64,000 nucleotides of DNA from Gaiellaceae bacterium. GTDB lineage: Bacteria > Actinomycetota > Thermoleophilia > Gaiellales > Gaiellaceae. Positions 29,684 to 39,652 of the stretch are shown here, in pieces. Each line of letters begins with the position of its first letter. The stretch's first letter is position 1. A model generated the notes under the pieces. That model was not told the DNA's origin, did not search any database, and was given only the letters and a program-made list of their open reading frames with translations. The position numbers and the translations under genes are program-made. The stretch is taken from contig JAJTCQ010000001.1 in assembly GCA_021323315.1 (NCBI GenBank), positions 1-64,000 on the forward strand, given 5' to 3'.

Positions 29684-29764
29684 CTGGGAGAGCCTCCCGT
29701 TTCCCGGACGCCTCCACTGGTCCGCTTCGCGGACAGGCACGACGTGCCGGGCTACGATCCGAGC

Positions 29765-31051
29765 GTGGCAACCGACCTGAACCAGGCCGAGACGGCGTCG
29801 CCGTTCGCGACGATCGAAGAGGCGATCGAGGACGTCCGCGCGGGGCGGTTCGTGGTCGTGGTCGACGACGCGGACCGCGAGAACGAGGGAGACCTCACGA
29901 TCGCGGCGCAGTTCGTCACGCCCGAGGCGATCACCTTCATGGCCACGCACGGGCGAGGCCTCATCTGCCTCTGCCTCACACCCGAGCGCTGCGACGAGCT
30001 CGACCTCCGCCCGATGACGGATCACAACGAGGCGCCGCTCAATACGGCGTTCACTGTCTCGATCGAAGCGCGCGAGGGCGTATCGACCGGGATCTCGGCC
30101 CACGACCGCGCACGTACGATCCAGGTTGCGATCGATCCAGGCTCGGTACCGCACGACCTCGTTCAGCCCGGGCACGTCTTCCCCCTGCGCGCCAAGAAGG
30201 GCGGCGTGCTCGAGCGCGCAGGCCAGACCGAGGCGGCGGTCGACCTCGCGCGGCTCGCAGGCCTGATTCCCGCAGGCGTCGTGTGCGAGATCATGAACGA
30301 CGACGGGACCATGGCGCGCGTGCCCGATCTCACCGTCTTCTGCGAGCGCCACGAGCTGAAGATGGTCACGGTCGCCGACCTCATCGAGTACCGGCGCCGC
30401 ACCGAGAAGCTCGTCGAGCGTGCCGTCTCGGTCAGGCTGCCGACGGAGTTCGGCGAGTTCCGGGCGGTCGCCTACCGCGAGCTTCTCACCGACAAGCAGC
30501 ACGTCGCGCTGGTCAAGGGCGACCTCGAGGGCGCGGAGAACGTCCTCGTGCGCGTGCACTCCGAGTGCCTGACCGGAGACGTCTTCCACTCGCTCCTGTG
30601 CGACTGCGGCGAGCAGCTCGAGAACGCGCTCACGCGCATCGCCGAGGAGGAACGCGGGGTCGTCCTGTACATGGGCCAGGAGGGACGCGGGATCGGGCTT
30701 CTCAACAAGCTCCGTGCGTACGAGCTGCAGGCGAGCGGGCTCGACACGGTCGAGGCGAACCTCGCACTCGGTTTCCCGCCCGATGCGCGGGAGTGGGGGA
30801 TCGGCAACCAGATCCTCGCCGACCTCGGCCTCACGACGATTCGGATCCTCACCAACAATCCGCGCAAGCTCACGGGCCTCGACGGCTACGGCTTGACCGT
30901 CGTCGAGCAGGTCCCGCTCGAGGTCGAGCCTACGGCGGAGAACGCGCGCTACCTCGCCGTAAAACGTGAGAAGCTGGGCCACACGATCACGAAGCTTCAC
31001 CACCAGGGCGCGCGGCTCGAGGGCGCCGTCCCGGAGGAGGCCGATGAGTAA
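29765..31051 (+). CDS. ribBA: 3,4-dihydroxy-2-butanone 4-phosphate synthase / GTP cyclohydrolase II
   Basis: [41 protein letters not shown] and [23 protein letters not shown]...[21 protein letters not shown]. Confidence 0.96.
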   Translation: MATDLNQAETASPFATIEEAIEDVRAGRFVVVVDDADRENEGDLTIAAQFVTPEAITFMATHGRGLICLCLTPERCDELDLRPMTDHNEAPLNTAFTVSIEAREGVSTGISAHDRARTIQVAIDPGSVPHDLVQPGHVFPLRAKKGGVLERAGQTEAAVDLARLAGLIPAGVVCEIMNDDGTMARVPDLTVFCERHELKMVTVADLIEYRRRTEKLVERAVSVRLPTEFGEFRAVAYRELLTDKQHVALVKGDLEGAENVLVRVHSECLTGDVFHSLLCDCGEQLENALTRIAEEERGVVLYMGQEGRGIGLLNKLRAYELQASGLDTVEANLALGFPPDAREWGIGNQILADLGLTTIRILTNNPRKLTGLDGYGLTVVEQVPLEVEPTAENARYLAVKREKLGHTITKLHHQGARLEGAVPEEADE

Positions 31052-31832
31052 CCGCGACATCGACTCGACCAGCGAGAACGTCCTTCACGACTGGGCACGC
31101 GAGCCCGACCCGGCTGAGCCCGAGGCTGCCGTGGAGGCGGAGCCCGACGAGCCCGTCGACGCCTCTGCGGAGGACGGGCCGGCCTGGGGAACCGCGACCC
31201 AGGGCGAGGAGGCGGAGCACTCGGTGGCCGTAGAGCTCGACGAGGTCGAGCCGGCGGAGGTCGAGGAGACGAGCGAGCCGGAGGACGCGGAGATCGTCGA
31301 GGAGGCGCTCGTCGTCGAGCTCTCGCACGAGCACGCCGCGGGCGATCTGCACATCCCTGACGGCTACGCGGTGCTCGAGGGAGCGTCGGAAGGCGGGAGG
31401 CGTGCGGTCGGCGTCGTCGTGTCGCGCTTCAACGGCAGCGTCACGTCCCAGCTTCTCGACGGCGCGCTCTCGGAGCTCGCGGGTGCGGGCGTCGGTCAGG
31501 AGGCGATCACGATCATGGTCGTACCCGGCGCCTTCGAGCTCCCGCTCGCGGCGACCGCGCTCGCCAAGACCCGGCGCTTCGCATGCATCGTCGCGCTCGG
31601 CTGCGTCATCCGCGGTGACACGCCGCACTTCGACTACGTCTCGAGTGAGGCGGCGAGCGGCCTCCAGCTCGCGGCGCTCGAAACGGGCGTACCGGTCGCG
31701 TTCGGCGTTCTCACGCTCGATCGCGTCGAGCAGGCCGAGGCACGTGTCGGCAAGGGCGCCGAAGCCGTGCGGAGCGCGCTCGAGATGGCCGACCTCTTCG
31801 CGCACCTCCGCGCGGCGGCCGCCGCCCACTGA
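31044..31832 (+). CDS. ribH: Lumazine synthase with long acidic N-terminal extension
   Basis: ~109-aa Glu/Asp-rich N-terminus then [27 protein letters not shown]...[18 protein letters not shown]...[41 protein letters not shown]. Confidence 0.93.
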   Translation: MSNRDIDSTSENVLHDWAREPDPAEPEAAVEAEPDEPVDASAEDGPAWGTATQGEEAEHSVAVELDEVEPAEVEETSEPEDAEIVEEALVVELSHEHAAGDLHIPDGYAVLEGASEGGRRAVGVVVSRFNGSVTSQLLDGALSELAGAGVGQEAITIMVVPGAFELPLAATALAKTRRFACIVALGCVIRGDTPHFDYVSSEAASGLQLAALETGVPVAFGVLTLDRVEQAEARVGKGAEAVRSALEMADLFAHLRAAAAAH

Positions 31833-31854
31833 CAGCTACACTCGGTCGCCGCTC

Positions 31855-32046
31855 ATGAGCAAGGTCTGCGCCATCTGTGGAAAGAAGCCGGGTTTCGGCA
31901 ACAGCCGGAGCCACTCCATGGTCGCGACGAAGCGACGCTTCAACCCGAACCTGCAGCGCGTGCGCGTGCTGCTCGACGGCCACGCGACGCGCGCATACGT
32001 CTGCACCCGGTGCTTGAAGGCCGGGAAAGCGCAGAAAGCGGTCTGA
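31855..32046 (+). CDS. rpmB: 50S ribosomal protein L28 (Zn-type)
   Basis: [42 protein letters not shown]...[11 protein letters not shown]. Confidence 0.95.
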   Translation: MSKVCAICGKKPGFGNSRSHSMVATKRRFNPNLQRVRVLLDGHATRAYVCTRCLKAGKAQKAV

Positions 32047-32105
32047 GCAAGACACGTTCGGGGACAGAACTCATTCTGTCGCCGACTCGGTTATATCCTC
32101 GCGCC

Positions 32106-32456
32106 GTGGAGCGCGAGCCCTTCGTGATCGCGGAGACCGAGCGCGGGCGCATCGCGATCTCTCCCGACGCGATCACGCAGATCGTCGGCTTGGCAGCGGC
32201 TGAGAGCTACGGCGTCGTCGCGCTCGCGGGGCGCGGCCGGCTCTCCCGGCTGTTTCCGTGGGGGATCAAGAAGGGCGTCGACGTCGACCTCCGGGCGGAC
32301 GGGCTCGCGATCGAGCTGCGCGTCGTGGTCGAGCACGGGCTGAAGCTCGCAGAGGTCGCGGAGACGGTCCGCTCGCGCGTGCGCTACGAGCTCGAGCGGA
32401 TGGTCGGCCTGCCGATCGCCTCGCTCGAGGTGCACATCGAAGGGGTCCGGCACTGA
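32106..32456 (+). CDS. Asp23/Gls24 family envelope stress protein
   Basis: RIAISPDAITQIVGLAAAESYGVVALAGRG...KKGVDVDLRADGLAIELRVVVEHGLKLAEVAETVRSRVRYELERMVGLPIASLEVHIEGV. Confidence 0.88.
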   Translation: MEREPFVIAETERGRIAISPDAITQIVGLAAAESYGVVALAGRGRLSRLFPWGIKKGVDVDLRADGLAIELRVVVEHGLKLAEVAETVRSRVRYELERMVGLPIASLEVHIEGVRH

Positions 32457-34051
32457 TGGAGCTCGAGCTCGTCCGTCATCTCGCGCGGAGCGCCATGCAG
32501 AACCTCGAGGCGCACCGCCGCCGCATCGACGACCTGAACGTGTATCCGGTGCCGGACGGCGATACGGGAACGAACCTCGTCCTGACCCTCCGCTCGATCG
32601 TCGAGGCGCTCGACGCGTCGACGGCCACGGACAGCGAGGCCGTCGCCAAGGACGTCACACGCGCGGCGCTGATGGGAGCTCGCGGCAACTCCGGCGTGAT
32701 CTTCTCGCAGATCGTCCGTGGCTTCGTCGAGGTGCTCGGTGAGCACGAGGGCATCAGCTCGGCGCTGCTCGGCCGCGCGTTCCGAGGCGCGAGCGACACG
32801 GCGTACCGCGCCGTCAAGCGCCCCGTCGAGGGGACGATGCTCACGGTCATTCGCGAAATGGCCGAGGAGAGCGAGAAGAAGGAGCACCGCCGCGTCCCGC
32901 CCGCCGACCTGCTCCGAGCCGTGCTGGCGGCAGGCGAGGACGCCGTCGCTCGCACGCCTGAGCTCCTCGACGTGCTGCGGAACGCCGGGGTCGTCGACGC
33001 CGGCGGCGCCGGCCTCGTCGAGATCGCGCGGGGCATGGTCCACGGCGCGACGGGTGAGGAGCTCCCGGAGGCGCCGATGGAAGCCGATGCACTCGGCTTC
33101 GACGCGATCCACCAGGAGCTATCGGAGTACCGCTACTGCACGGTGTTCGTCGTGGAGGGCGAGTCGCTCGACAAGGACGGGCTGGAAGCGGAGCTCGAAA
33201 AGATCGGCGACTCGCTCCTCGTCGTCGGGGATGCGACGGCGCTCAAGGTGCACGTCCACACGGACGATCCCGGGCATGCACTCATGCTCGGGACAGCGGT
33301 CGGAGTGGTCGAGGGGGTCGAGATCGCGAACATGCACCACCAGACCGCGCAGCGCGAGGTTCGGCTGCTCGAAGGCGGCGCGCCGTCCGCGCTCGCGACG
33401 CTCGCAACGGGCCTCGTCGCCGTCTGTCCCGGGCGCGGCAACCGGCGTCTCTTCGAGAGCCTCGGCGCGACGCGCGTCATCGAGGGCGGTCAGTCGATGA
33501 ATCCGTCTGCGAAGGACATCGTCGACGCCGTCGAGGCGGTCCCGACGGACGACGTGCTCGTCCTTCCGAACAACTCGAACGTGATTCTCACGGCCGAGCA
33601 GGCGGCGTCCATGAGCGGAAAGACCGTCCGCGTGATCCCGTCGAAATCGGTGCAGGCGGGCTTCGCGGCCATGGGCAGGTTCGTGCCGACGGAGTCAGCC
33701 GACGAGAACGAGCGCGCGATGCTCGAGGAGCTCGAGGGGGCGGCGACCGCGGAGATCACCGTCGCCTCGCGCGACGCGAGCCTCGACGGCGTCGACATCC
33801 GCGAGGGTGAGTATCTCGGTCTCGTCGACGACGTCGCGGTCATCTCGGGCAGCGACCTCGACGTCGTCCTCGACGAGGTCGTCGACCGCGTGCTCGCCGG
33901 CGGACAGGGCTTCCTCACGATTCTGACCGGCGAGAACGCTCCTCCGCTCGACGGCCTCGTCGCGTCGCTCGAGGAGCGTGACCCCCACCTCGAGGTCGAG
34001 ATCCACGAGGGCGGGCAGCCGCACTACCCGCTGCTCCTCGTCGCTCAGTGA
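32456..34051 (+). CDS. fakA: DAK1/DegV domain fatty acid kinase subunit (FakA/YloV-like)
   Basis: DDLNVYPVPDGDTGTNLVLTLRS...LMGARGNSGVIFSQIVRGF...DAGGAGLVEI. Confidence 0.9.
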   Translation: MELELVRHLARSAMQNLEAHRRRIDDLNVYPVPDGDTGTNLVLTLRSIVEALDASTATDSEAVAKDVTRAALMGARGNSGVIFSQIVRGFVEVLGEHEGISSALLGRAFRGASDTAYRAVKRPVEGTMLTVIREMAEESEKKEHRRVPPADLLRAVLAAGEDAVARTPELLDVLRNAGVVDAGGAGLVEIARGMVHGATGEELPEAPMEADALGFDAIHQELSEYRYCTVFVVEGESLDKDGLEAELEKIGDSLLVVGDATALKVHVHTDDPGHALMLGTAVGVVEGVEIANMHHQTAQREVRLLEGGAPSALATLATGLVAVCPGRGNRRLFESLGATRVIEGGQSMNPSAKDIVDAVEAVPTDDVLVLPNNSNVILTAEQAASMSGKTVRVIPSKSVQAGFAAMGRFVPTESADENERAMLEELEGAATAEITVASRDASLDGVDIREGEYLGLVDDVAVISGSDLDVVLDEVVDRVLAGGQGFLTILTGENAPPLDGLVASLEERDPHLEVEIHEGGQPHYPLLLVAQ

Positions 34052-34413
34052 CCGCGGAGGACGCGCCCATACGCGTGCTCCTCGTCGAGGACTCCGACGT
34101 CTATCGCGACTCGCTCGTCTTCCTGCTCGGGACGCGGACCGGCCTGGAGATCGTCGGCGCGGTTGCGGACGGCGCCGCGGCGGTTCGCGCTGTTCGCGAG
34201 CACGAGCCGGACGTCGTCGTTCTCGACTACCGCCTGCCCGACGTCGACGGGGCGGCAGTCGCGGCGGAGATCGATTCGGCCGTGGTCTTCCTGAGCGCCT
34301 CCGCCGGTCGTGAGGAGTACGATGCCGCGTCGGGCGCGGGAGCGGCGCTCGTGCGCAAGGACGAGGGGATCGACGCGGTCGTTCGCGCAGTCCGTGCGGC
34401 GGTCGGGAGGTGA
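34048..34413 (+). CDS. Single-domain response regulator receiver protein
   Basis: IRVLLVEDSDVYRDSLVFLLG...EPDVVVLDYRLPDVDGAAVAAEI...VVFLSASAG...ALVRKDEG. Confidence 0.85.
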   Translation: MTAEDAPIRVLLVEDSDVYRDSLVFLLGTRTGLEIVGAVADGAAAVRAVREHEPDVVVLDYRLPDVDGAAVAAEIDSAVVFLSASAGREEYDAASGAGAALVRKDEGIDAVVRAVRAAVGR

Positions 34414-34417
34414 GGCA

Positions 34418-35281
34418 GTGAACCTGACGAGCGAGAACACCGCCATCGTCCTCGACTCCACGTCCGACTACCCGGACGCACCCGCGCGGTTCCCCAACAT
34501 GCGCTTCGTCCCGTTGTACGTGCGCTTCGGCGACGAGACGTTTCGCGACTACCTCGAGCTCGGCCCCGCGGAGTTCTACGAGAAGCTCCGCACCTCGCCG
34601 GTCACGCCGGCCACGGCCCAGCCGACGCCGGCGGACTTCGTCGAGGCCTACGAGACGCTCTCCGCCTACGAGCGGATCTACTCGCTCCACGTGTCGGCCA
34701 AGGTCTCCGGGACCTTTCAGAGTGCGGAGCTCGCGGCGCAGGACGTCGGCGGTGACAAGGTGCGCGTCGTCGACTCGATGACGGCGTCGCTCGCGATCGC
34801 GATGCTTGCCCACGCCATCCAGCGCAGGCTCGCGCGCGGAACCACCGACGACGAGATCTCGGCGCTCGTCGAGCGCTTCCACGTGCACTGCGACGTGCTC
34901 TTCACGGTGGAGACGCTCGAGTACCTCCAGCGCGGCGGTCGCATCGGGAAGGCGCAGGCCGTTGCCGGTTCGCTGCTGAACCTGCGGCCCGTGCTGAGCG
35001 TGGAGAACGGGGAAGTGGTCGCCGTCGCCCGCGTACGCGGCAAGCAGAAGGCCGTCGCCGAGATCGAGCGACGGTTCGCCGATGCGACCACCGACGAGCC
35101 CGGGCTGAGGGTCGCCGTCGCGCACGCCGACTCGGCAGAGTGGGTCGGAACGCTCTCCGAGCTCGCGTGGCGCGTGCGACCCAACGCGGAAGTCGAGTTC
35201 ACGTCGACGCTCGGCGCGGTCGTCGGCACGCACGCCGGGCCAGGCGCGGTCGGCTTCTTCTGGTTCCAAGACACCGACTGA
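34418..35281 (+). CDS. DegV family fatty acid-binding protein (FakB-like)
   Basis: IVLDSTSDYP...VPLYVRFGDETFRDY...TSPVTPATAQPTPADF...LHVSAKVSGTFQSA...VETLEYLQRGGRIGKAQAVAGSLLNLRPVL. Confidence 0.92.
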   Translation: MNLTSENTAIVLDSTSDYPDAPARFPNMRFVPLYVRFGDETFRDYLELGPAEFYEKLRTSPVTPATAQPTPADFVEAYETLSAYERIYSLHVSAKVSGTFQSAELAAQDVGGDKVRVVDSMTASLAIAMLAHAIQRRLARGTTDDEISALVERFHVHCDVLFTVETLEYLQRGGRIGKAQAVAGSLLNLRPVLSVENGEVVAVARVRGKQKAVAEIERRFADATTDEPGLRVAVAHADSAEWVGTLSELAWRVRPNAEVEFTSTLGAVVGTHAGPGAVGFFWFQDTD

Positions 35282-35284
35282 GCC

Positions 35285-35851
35285 ATGGCCCGCCGCAGGC
35301 GCGCGTCGAAGATCGAAATCGTCTTCGAGACGCATTCGACGACGACGGACAACGAGCGCTGGGTCGCGTCGGGCTGGCTGGACGGGCAGCTCTCCACCCT
35401 CGGGCGGCGGCAGGCGCAGGAGCTCCGCGAGCGTCGGGAGGACGACGAGGTCGTGGCCGTCTTCACCTCGGATCTCGGACGAGCCGTCGAGACGGCTCAG
35501 ATCGCCTTCGGCGGAAAGGGCCTGCCGATCTTCAAGGACTGGCGTCTGCGGGAGTGCAACTACGGGATGCTCAACGGGACCGCGGTGGCGCGACTGGAGA
35601 TCGAGCGGACGAAGCACGTCGTCGACCCGTACTCGGGGGGTGAGAGCTACCTCGACGTCGTCGCGCGAGCCCGCAGCTTCCTCCACGACCTGCCCCCGCG
35701 CTACCCGGACAAGCGCATCGCCGTCATCGGGCACTCCGCGACCAAATGGGCTTTCGACCACATCCTGGAAGGCACGCCGCTCGAGGAACTCGTCGAAGGC
35801 TCGTTTCGCTGGCAACCGGGCTGGTTGTACACGCTTGCCATCGACGCCTGA
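35285..35851 (+). CDS. Histidine phosphatase family protein
   Basis: ETHSTTTDNERWVASGWLDGQLSTLGRRQAQELRER...FTSDLGRAVETAQIAF...IAVIGHSATKWAFDHILEG. Confidence 0.85.
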   Translation: MARRRRASKIEIVFETHSTTTDNERWVASGWLDGQLSTLGRRQAQELRERREDDEVVAVFTSDLGRAVETAQIAFGGKGLPIFKDWRLRECNYGMLNGTAVARLEIERTKHVVDPYSGGESYLDVVARARSFLHDLPPRYPDKRIAVIGHSATKWAFDHILEGTPLEELVEGSFRWQPGWLYTLAIDA

Positions 35852-35882
35852 CGGCCGCTCTCGGGACCTATCATCGGGCGTG

Positions 35883-37985
35883 ATGGGGACGGTGACGCGC
35901 ATCGTGCTTCCGACTGGATTCGCAGGACTCGAGGCGCCCGAGGTCTGGCCCCGGCCTCGGTCGGCGCCGAGACCCGATCGTCTCGGCGCCTCGATCGAGT
36001 CCCTCGACGGAGTCGGCCCGACGATCGCCCGCCGGCTCGGGAAGCTGGGCCTCCGGACCGTCGGCGACGTCCTCTGGCAGCGTCCGCGGCGCTACGAGGA
36101 GCCGGTACCGACCAAGCAGATCTGCGATCTGTTCGGGGACGAAGAGGCCGTCGTCGAAGGCGTCGTCCGCTCCGCGACGAGTCGCCGGCGGGGCCGGCTG
36201 AAGATCCTCACGGCGCGTATCGCCGACGAGACCGGAGAGATCAAGGCGACCTGGTTCAACCAGCCCTGGCTCGAGGGGAAGCTGGTCGCCGGCACGTCGG
36301 TGCGGATACGCGGACGTGCGAATCGTCACGGCTTCGCCGTCTCGTCGTACGATCTCGACGGCGACGCGGAGACCGGCGACTTCGCCCCCGTCTACCCGGC
36401 GGGGGAGGACGTCACGCAGAAGAAGCTCCGCGACCTCCACGGCCAGGCGCTCGCGTACGTCCGCGATGTGGGGGACGACGTGCCCGGCGCACTGCTCGTG
36501 TCCGACGGCCTTCCCATCCGCGCGGACGCGCTCGCCGCGATCCATCGCCCCCGTTCGCTCGCCGAGGCGGAGGTCGGGCGCACGCGGCTCGCGTTCGACG
36601 AGCTCCTCGTCCTGAGGCTCGCGCTGCTGCGCACGGCCGCCGCACGCGAGAGCGCGTCTGCGCAACCCCTCGGTGAGCCGGGCGTTCTGATCGGGCGCTA
36701 CCGCAGCTCGCTGCCGTTCGAGCTCACCTCGGACCAGGAGCGGGCGATGCAGGAAATCGATGCCGACCTCGACCGCGCGATCCCGATGCAGCGCCTGCTG
36801 CAGGGCGACGTCGGCTCCGGCAAGACCGTCGTCGCGCTGCACGCGCTGCTGCGTGCGGTGGAGCGCGAGCGACAGGGCGCATTGATGGCGCCGACCGAGA
36901 CACTGGCCGAGCAACACTTCCTCACGATCGACGAGCTGTGCGCGCCGCTCGGCCTGCGCGTCACGCTGCTCACGAGCTCATTGCGGGCGAAGGAGCACGC
37001 GGCCGCGCGCCAGCTGATCGCCTCCGGAGATGCCCGGATCGTGGTCGGAACCCATGCTCTGATCGAGAAGGAGGTCGACTTCCACGACCTCGCCGTCGCG
37101 GTGGTCGACGAGCAGCACCGCTTCGGCGTGGCGCAGCGCAGCGCGCTGGTCGAGGGACGAAGCCCGCACGTGCTTCACCTGACCGCAACGCCGATCCCCC
37201 GGACGCTCGCGCTGACCGTCTACGGCGACCTCGAGGTGTCGGAGCTCGCGCTTCCGCCTGCCGACCGCAAGCCGATCGTCACGGCATGGGTCACGGACGA
37301 CCGCAGCTCCGCGGCGTACTCCCGGCTGTGCCGGCACCTGGACGACGGCCGGCAGGCCTACGTCGTGTGCCCACTGATCGAGGCCTCCGAGACGCGTGTC
37401 GCGCGCGCGGCGGAGGAGGAGGCCGAGCGGCTCCGCTCGGCCGAGCTACGCGGCTACCGCGTCGGCTGCCTGCACGGGCGGTTGCCACCCGTCGAGCGGC
37501 GACGAGTGATGGCGCAGTTCAAGGCGCGCGAGCTCCACGTCCTCGTCGCGACGACCGTGATCGAGGTCGGCGTCGACGTGCCCAACGCGACGATCATGAT
37601 CGTTCAGGAGGCCGACCGCTTCGGCCTCGCGCAGCTCCACCAGCTCCGCGGCCGCGTCGGACGCGGGCCCGAGCAGTCGTACTGCCTGCTCGTCTCGCGT
37701 TCGCGTGACGAGCTCTCTGAAAGCGCCGAGGAGCGGCTGGAGGCGATGGTCGCCACGACGGACGGCTTCGAACTCGCAGAGCGGGATCTCGAGATCCGCG
37801 GCGAGGGGCAGCTGCTCGGTGCGCGGCAGTCCGGCTACTCGGATCTCCGCGTCGTGCGCCTGCGCCGCGACCAGGATCTTCTCGAGCGCGCGCGCGACGT
37901 GGCGCGCACGCTGACCGACGAGGGCCTGCTCGCGGACGCCGTCGATCGCCTGCTCGGCGAGTCCGAGCACCTCGGAGAGTCTTGA
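35883..37985 (+). CDS. recG: ATP-dependent DNA helicase RecG
   Basis: LLQGDVGSGKTVVALHALLRAVE...MAPTETLAEQHF...VVDEQHRFGVAQR...TATPIPRTLALTVYGDL...VIEVGVDVPNATIMIVQEADRFGLAQLHQLRGRVGRG. Confidence 0.96.
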   Translation: MGTVTRIVLPTGFAGLEAPEVWPRPRSAPRPDRLGASIESLDGVGPTIARRLGKLGLRTVGDVLWQRPRRYEEPVPTKQICDLFGDEEAVVEGVVRSATSRRRGRLKILTARIADETGEIKATWFNQPWLEGKLVAGTSVRIRGRANRHGFAVSSYDLDGDAETGDFAPVYPAGEDVTQKKLRDLHGQALAYVRDVGDDVPGALLVSDGLPIRADALAAIHRPRSLAEAEVGRTRLAFDELLVLRLALLRTAAARESASAQPLGEPGVLIGRYRSSLPFELTSDQERAMQEIDADLDRAIPMQRLLQGDVGSGKTVVALHALLRAVERERQGALMAPTETLAEQHFLTIDELCAPLGLRVTLLTSSLRAKEHAAARQLIASGDARIVVGTHALIEKEVDFHDLAVAVVDEQHRFGVAQRSALVEGRSPHVLHLTATPIPRTLALTVYGDLEVSELALPPADRKPIVTAWVTDDRSSAAYSRLCRHLDDGRQAYVVCPLIEASETRVARAAEEEAERLRSAELRGYRVGCLHGRLPPVERRRVMAQFKARELHVLVATTVIEVGVDVPNATIMIVQEADRFGLAQLHQLRGRVGRGPEQSYCLLVSRSRDELSESAEERLEAMVATTDGFELAERDLEIRGEGQLLGARQSGYSDLRVVRLRRDQDLLERARDVARTLTDEGLLADAVDRLLGESEHLGES

Positions 37986-38515
37986 GGATCGTCGCCGGCT
38001 CGCGGCGAGGCCACCGGATCGCGGCACCGAAAGGCGCAGTCACCCGTCCCACCAGCGACCGGGTGCGTGAGGCGCTGTTCTCGATCGTCGGGCAGGTCGA
38101 TGGTGCGGCGGTCCTCGATCTGTTCGCAGGCTCCGGCGCGCTGGGCCTCGAGGCGCTGTCGAGGGGCGCGGCCAGCTGCGTCTTCGTCGAGCGCGACCGC
38201 GAGGCGGCGCGCGTGATCCAGGCGAACCTCGAGAAGCTTCGGCTTACGGGTGCGACCGTCGTGGCACGCGAGGTGGCGTCCGCGCTCCGCGACGACCGCT
38301 CGCGGGGACGTCGCTACGACCTCGTTGTCGCGGATCCACCGTACGAGGACTGGGAGACCCACGCCAAGACGCTCGGTGAGCTGTTGCCCGATGTGCTTGC
38401 CGACGACGCGCTCGTCGTCGTCGAGACCGCGGATCGCGTCCAGCCGGAGCTCCCGCTCGATCTCGTCACCACACGCCGGTACGGTTCCGCGCGGGTTACG
38501 GTCTTCTCGCGATGA
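37982..38515 (+). CDS. rsmD: 16S rRNA (guanine966-N2)-methyltransferase
   Basis: MRIVAGSRRGHRIAAPKGAVTRPTSDRVREALFSIVG...VLDLFAGSGALGLEALSRGA...VVADPPYED; TTG start. Confidence 0.94.
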   Translation: MRIVAGSRRGHRIAAPKGAVTRPTSDRVREALFSIVGQVDGAAVLDLFAGSGALGLEALSRGAASCVFVERDREAARVIQANLEKLRLTGATVVAREVASALRDDRSRGRRYDLVVADPPYEDWETHAKTLGELLPDVLADDALVVVETADRVQPELPLDLVTTRRYGSARVTVFSR

Positions 38516-39027
38516 TCACCGCAATCTGCCCAGGCAGCTACGACCCGGTCACGAACGGCCACGTCGACGTGATCAAGCGCGCCGCGGCGATCTTCGACCG
38601 CATCGTGATCGGCGTCGTCCGCGACCCGACGCACAAGCAGACGCTGTTCAGTGTCGAGGAACGCGTGGCGTTCCTCGAGGACGCGCTCGGTTCCTGCGAG
38701 AACGTCGTCGTGGACGTCTTCTCCGAGCTGGTCGTCGACTTCGCGCGCAAGCACGACGCGACGACGATGGTGAAGGGCCTGCGTGTCATCTCGGACTTCG
38801 AGTGGGAGTTCCAGATGAATCACCTGAACCGGCAGCTCGCTCCCGAGATCGAGACGCTGTACGTCATGTCCAGCCCCCTGTACAGCTTCGTCTCGTCGAG
38901 CGGCGTCAAGGAAATCGCCTCCTTCGGCGGGAAGGTCGACGAGCTCGTCCCGGCCGCCGTCGCGCGACGTTTCACGGAGATCTATCCGGACGGGCGCCCA
39001 GGCGCTCCCGTCTCACCCTCCGAGTAG
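38512..39027 (+). CDS. coaD: Phosphopantetheine adenylyltransferase
   Basis: AICPGSYDPVTNGHVDVIKRAAAIFDRIVIGVVRDPTHKQTLFSVEERVAFLE. Confidence 0.96.
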   Translation: MITAICPGSYDPVTNGHVDVIKRAAAIFDRIVIGVVRDPTHKQTLFSVEERVAFLEDALGSCENVVVDVFSELVVDFARKHDATTMVKGLRVISDFEWEFQMNHLNRQLAPEIETLYVMSSPLYSFVSSSGVKEIASFGGKVDELVPAAVARRFTEIYPDGRPGAPVSPSE

Positions 39028-39038
39028 ACTGGCCGCCC

Positions 39039-39563
39039 ATGGACGTACTCGTGCTCATCGACAGGCTCGACGACCTCGTGCACAACGCGAAGGCCGTGCC
39101 GCTGACCGATCAGGTCCGCCTCGATCGCGAGGAGATCTACGAGATCCTCGACCAGATGCGGGCGACGATTCCCGAGGAGATCAAGCAGGCCCGCTGGATC
39201 GTCAAGGAGCGTCAGGAGATGCTCGCCGAGGCGAAACGGGAGTGCGACCGGATCATCCAGGACGCCCGCGAGCAGGCCATGCGCGAGGCCTCGCAGACCG
39301 AGATCGTCAAGCTCGCCGAGAAGCAGGCCGATGACATCGTCGACGACGCCAAGCGGCGGGCGCGCGAGACGCGCCTCGAGATGGAGGACTGGGCCGATTC
39401 GATCCTCTCGACGCTCGAGCTGAACCTCGACAAGTTCCTCACCGCGGTGAAACGGGGCCGCGAACGACTGCACGAGCGCTCGCAGGAGACGGTCGTCGCC
39501 GGCGTCGGGCCAGAGCCACTCGAGCCGGTCGAGCCCGCTCCGGAGTTCGATCGCTTCAGCTGA
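39039..39563 (+). CDS. DivIVA/ATP-synthase-B-like coiled-coil protein
   Basis: MDVLVLIDRLDDLVHNAKAVPLTDQVRLDREEIYEILDQMRATIPEEIKQARWIVKERQEMLAEAKRE; actinobacterial coaD-adjacent coiled coil. Confidence 0.8.
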   Translation: MDVLVLIDRLDDLVHNAKAVPLTDQVRLDREEIYEILDQMRATIPEEIKQARWIVKERQEMLAEAKRECDRIIQDAREQAMREASQTEIVKLAEKQADDIVDDAKRRARETRLEMEDWADSILSTLELNLDKFLTAVKRGRERLHERSQETVVAGVGPEPLEPVEPAPEFDRFS

Positions 39564-39569
39564 GGTTTC

Positions 39570-39582
39570 CCCGCAGAGCGGG
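39570..39582. terminator. Short hairpin between convergent genes
   Basis: CCCGC-AGA-GCGGG. Confidence 0.35.
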
Positions 39583-39652
39583 TATCAGCCGGCGCGGACA
39601 CCGGCCCGGGAAAGGAAGCCGGCCGCCTGCTCCGACTGAATCGGGTGACGTG

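Noticed and set aside
29684-29764. FMN riboswitch before ribBA
   Set aside because: Spacer is too short and lacks the conserved RFN core; only simple hairpins.
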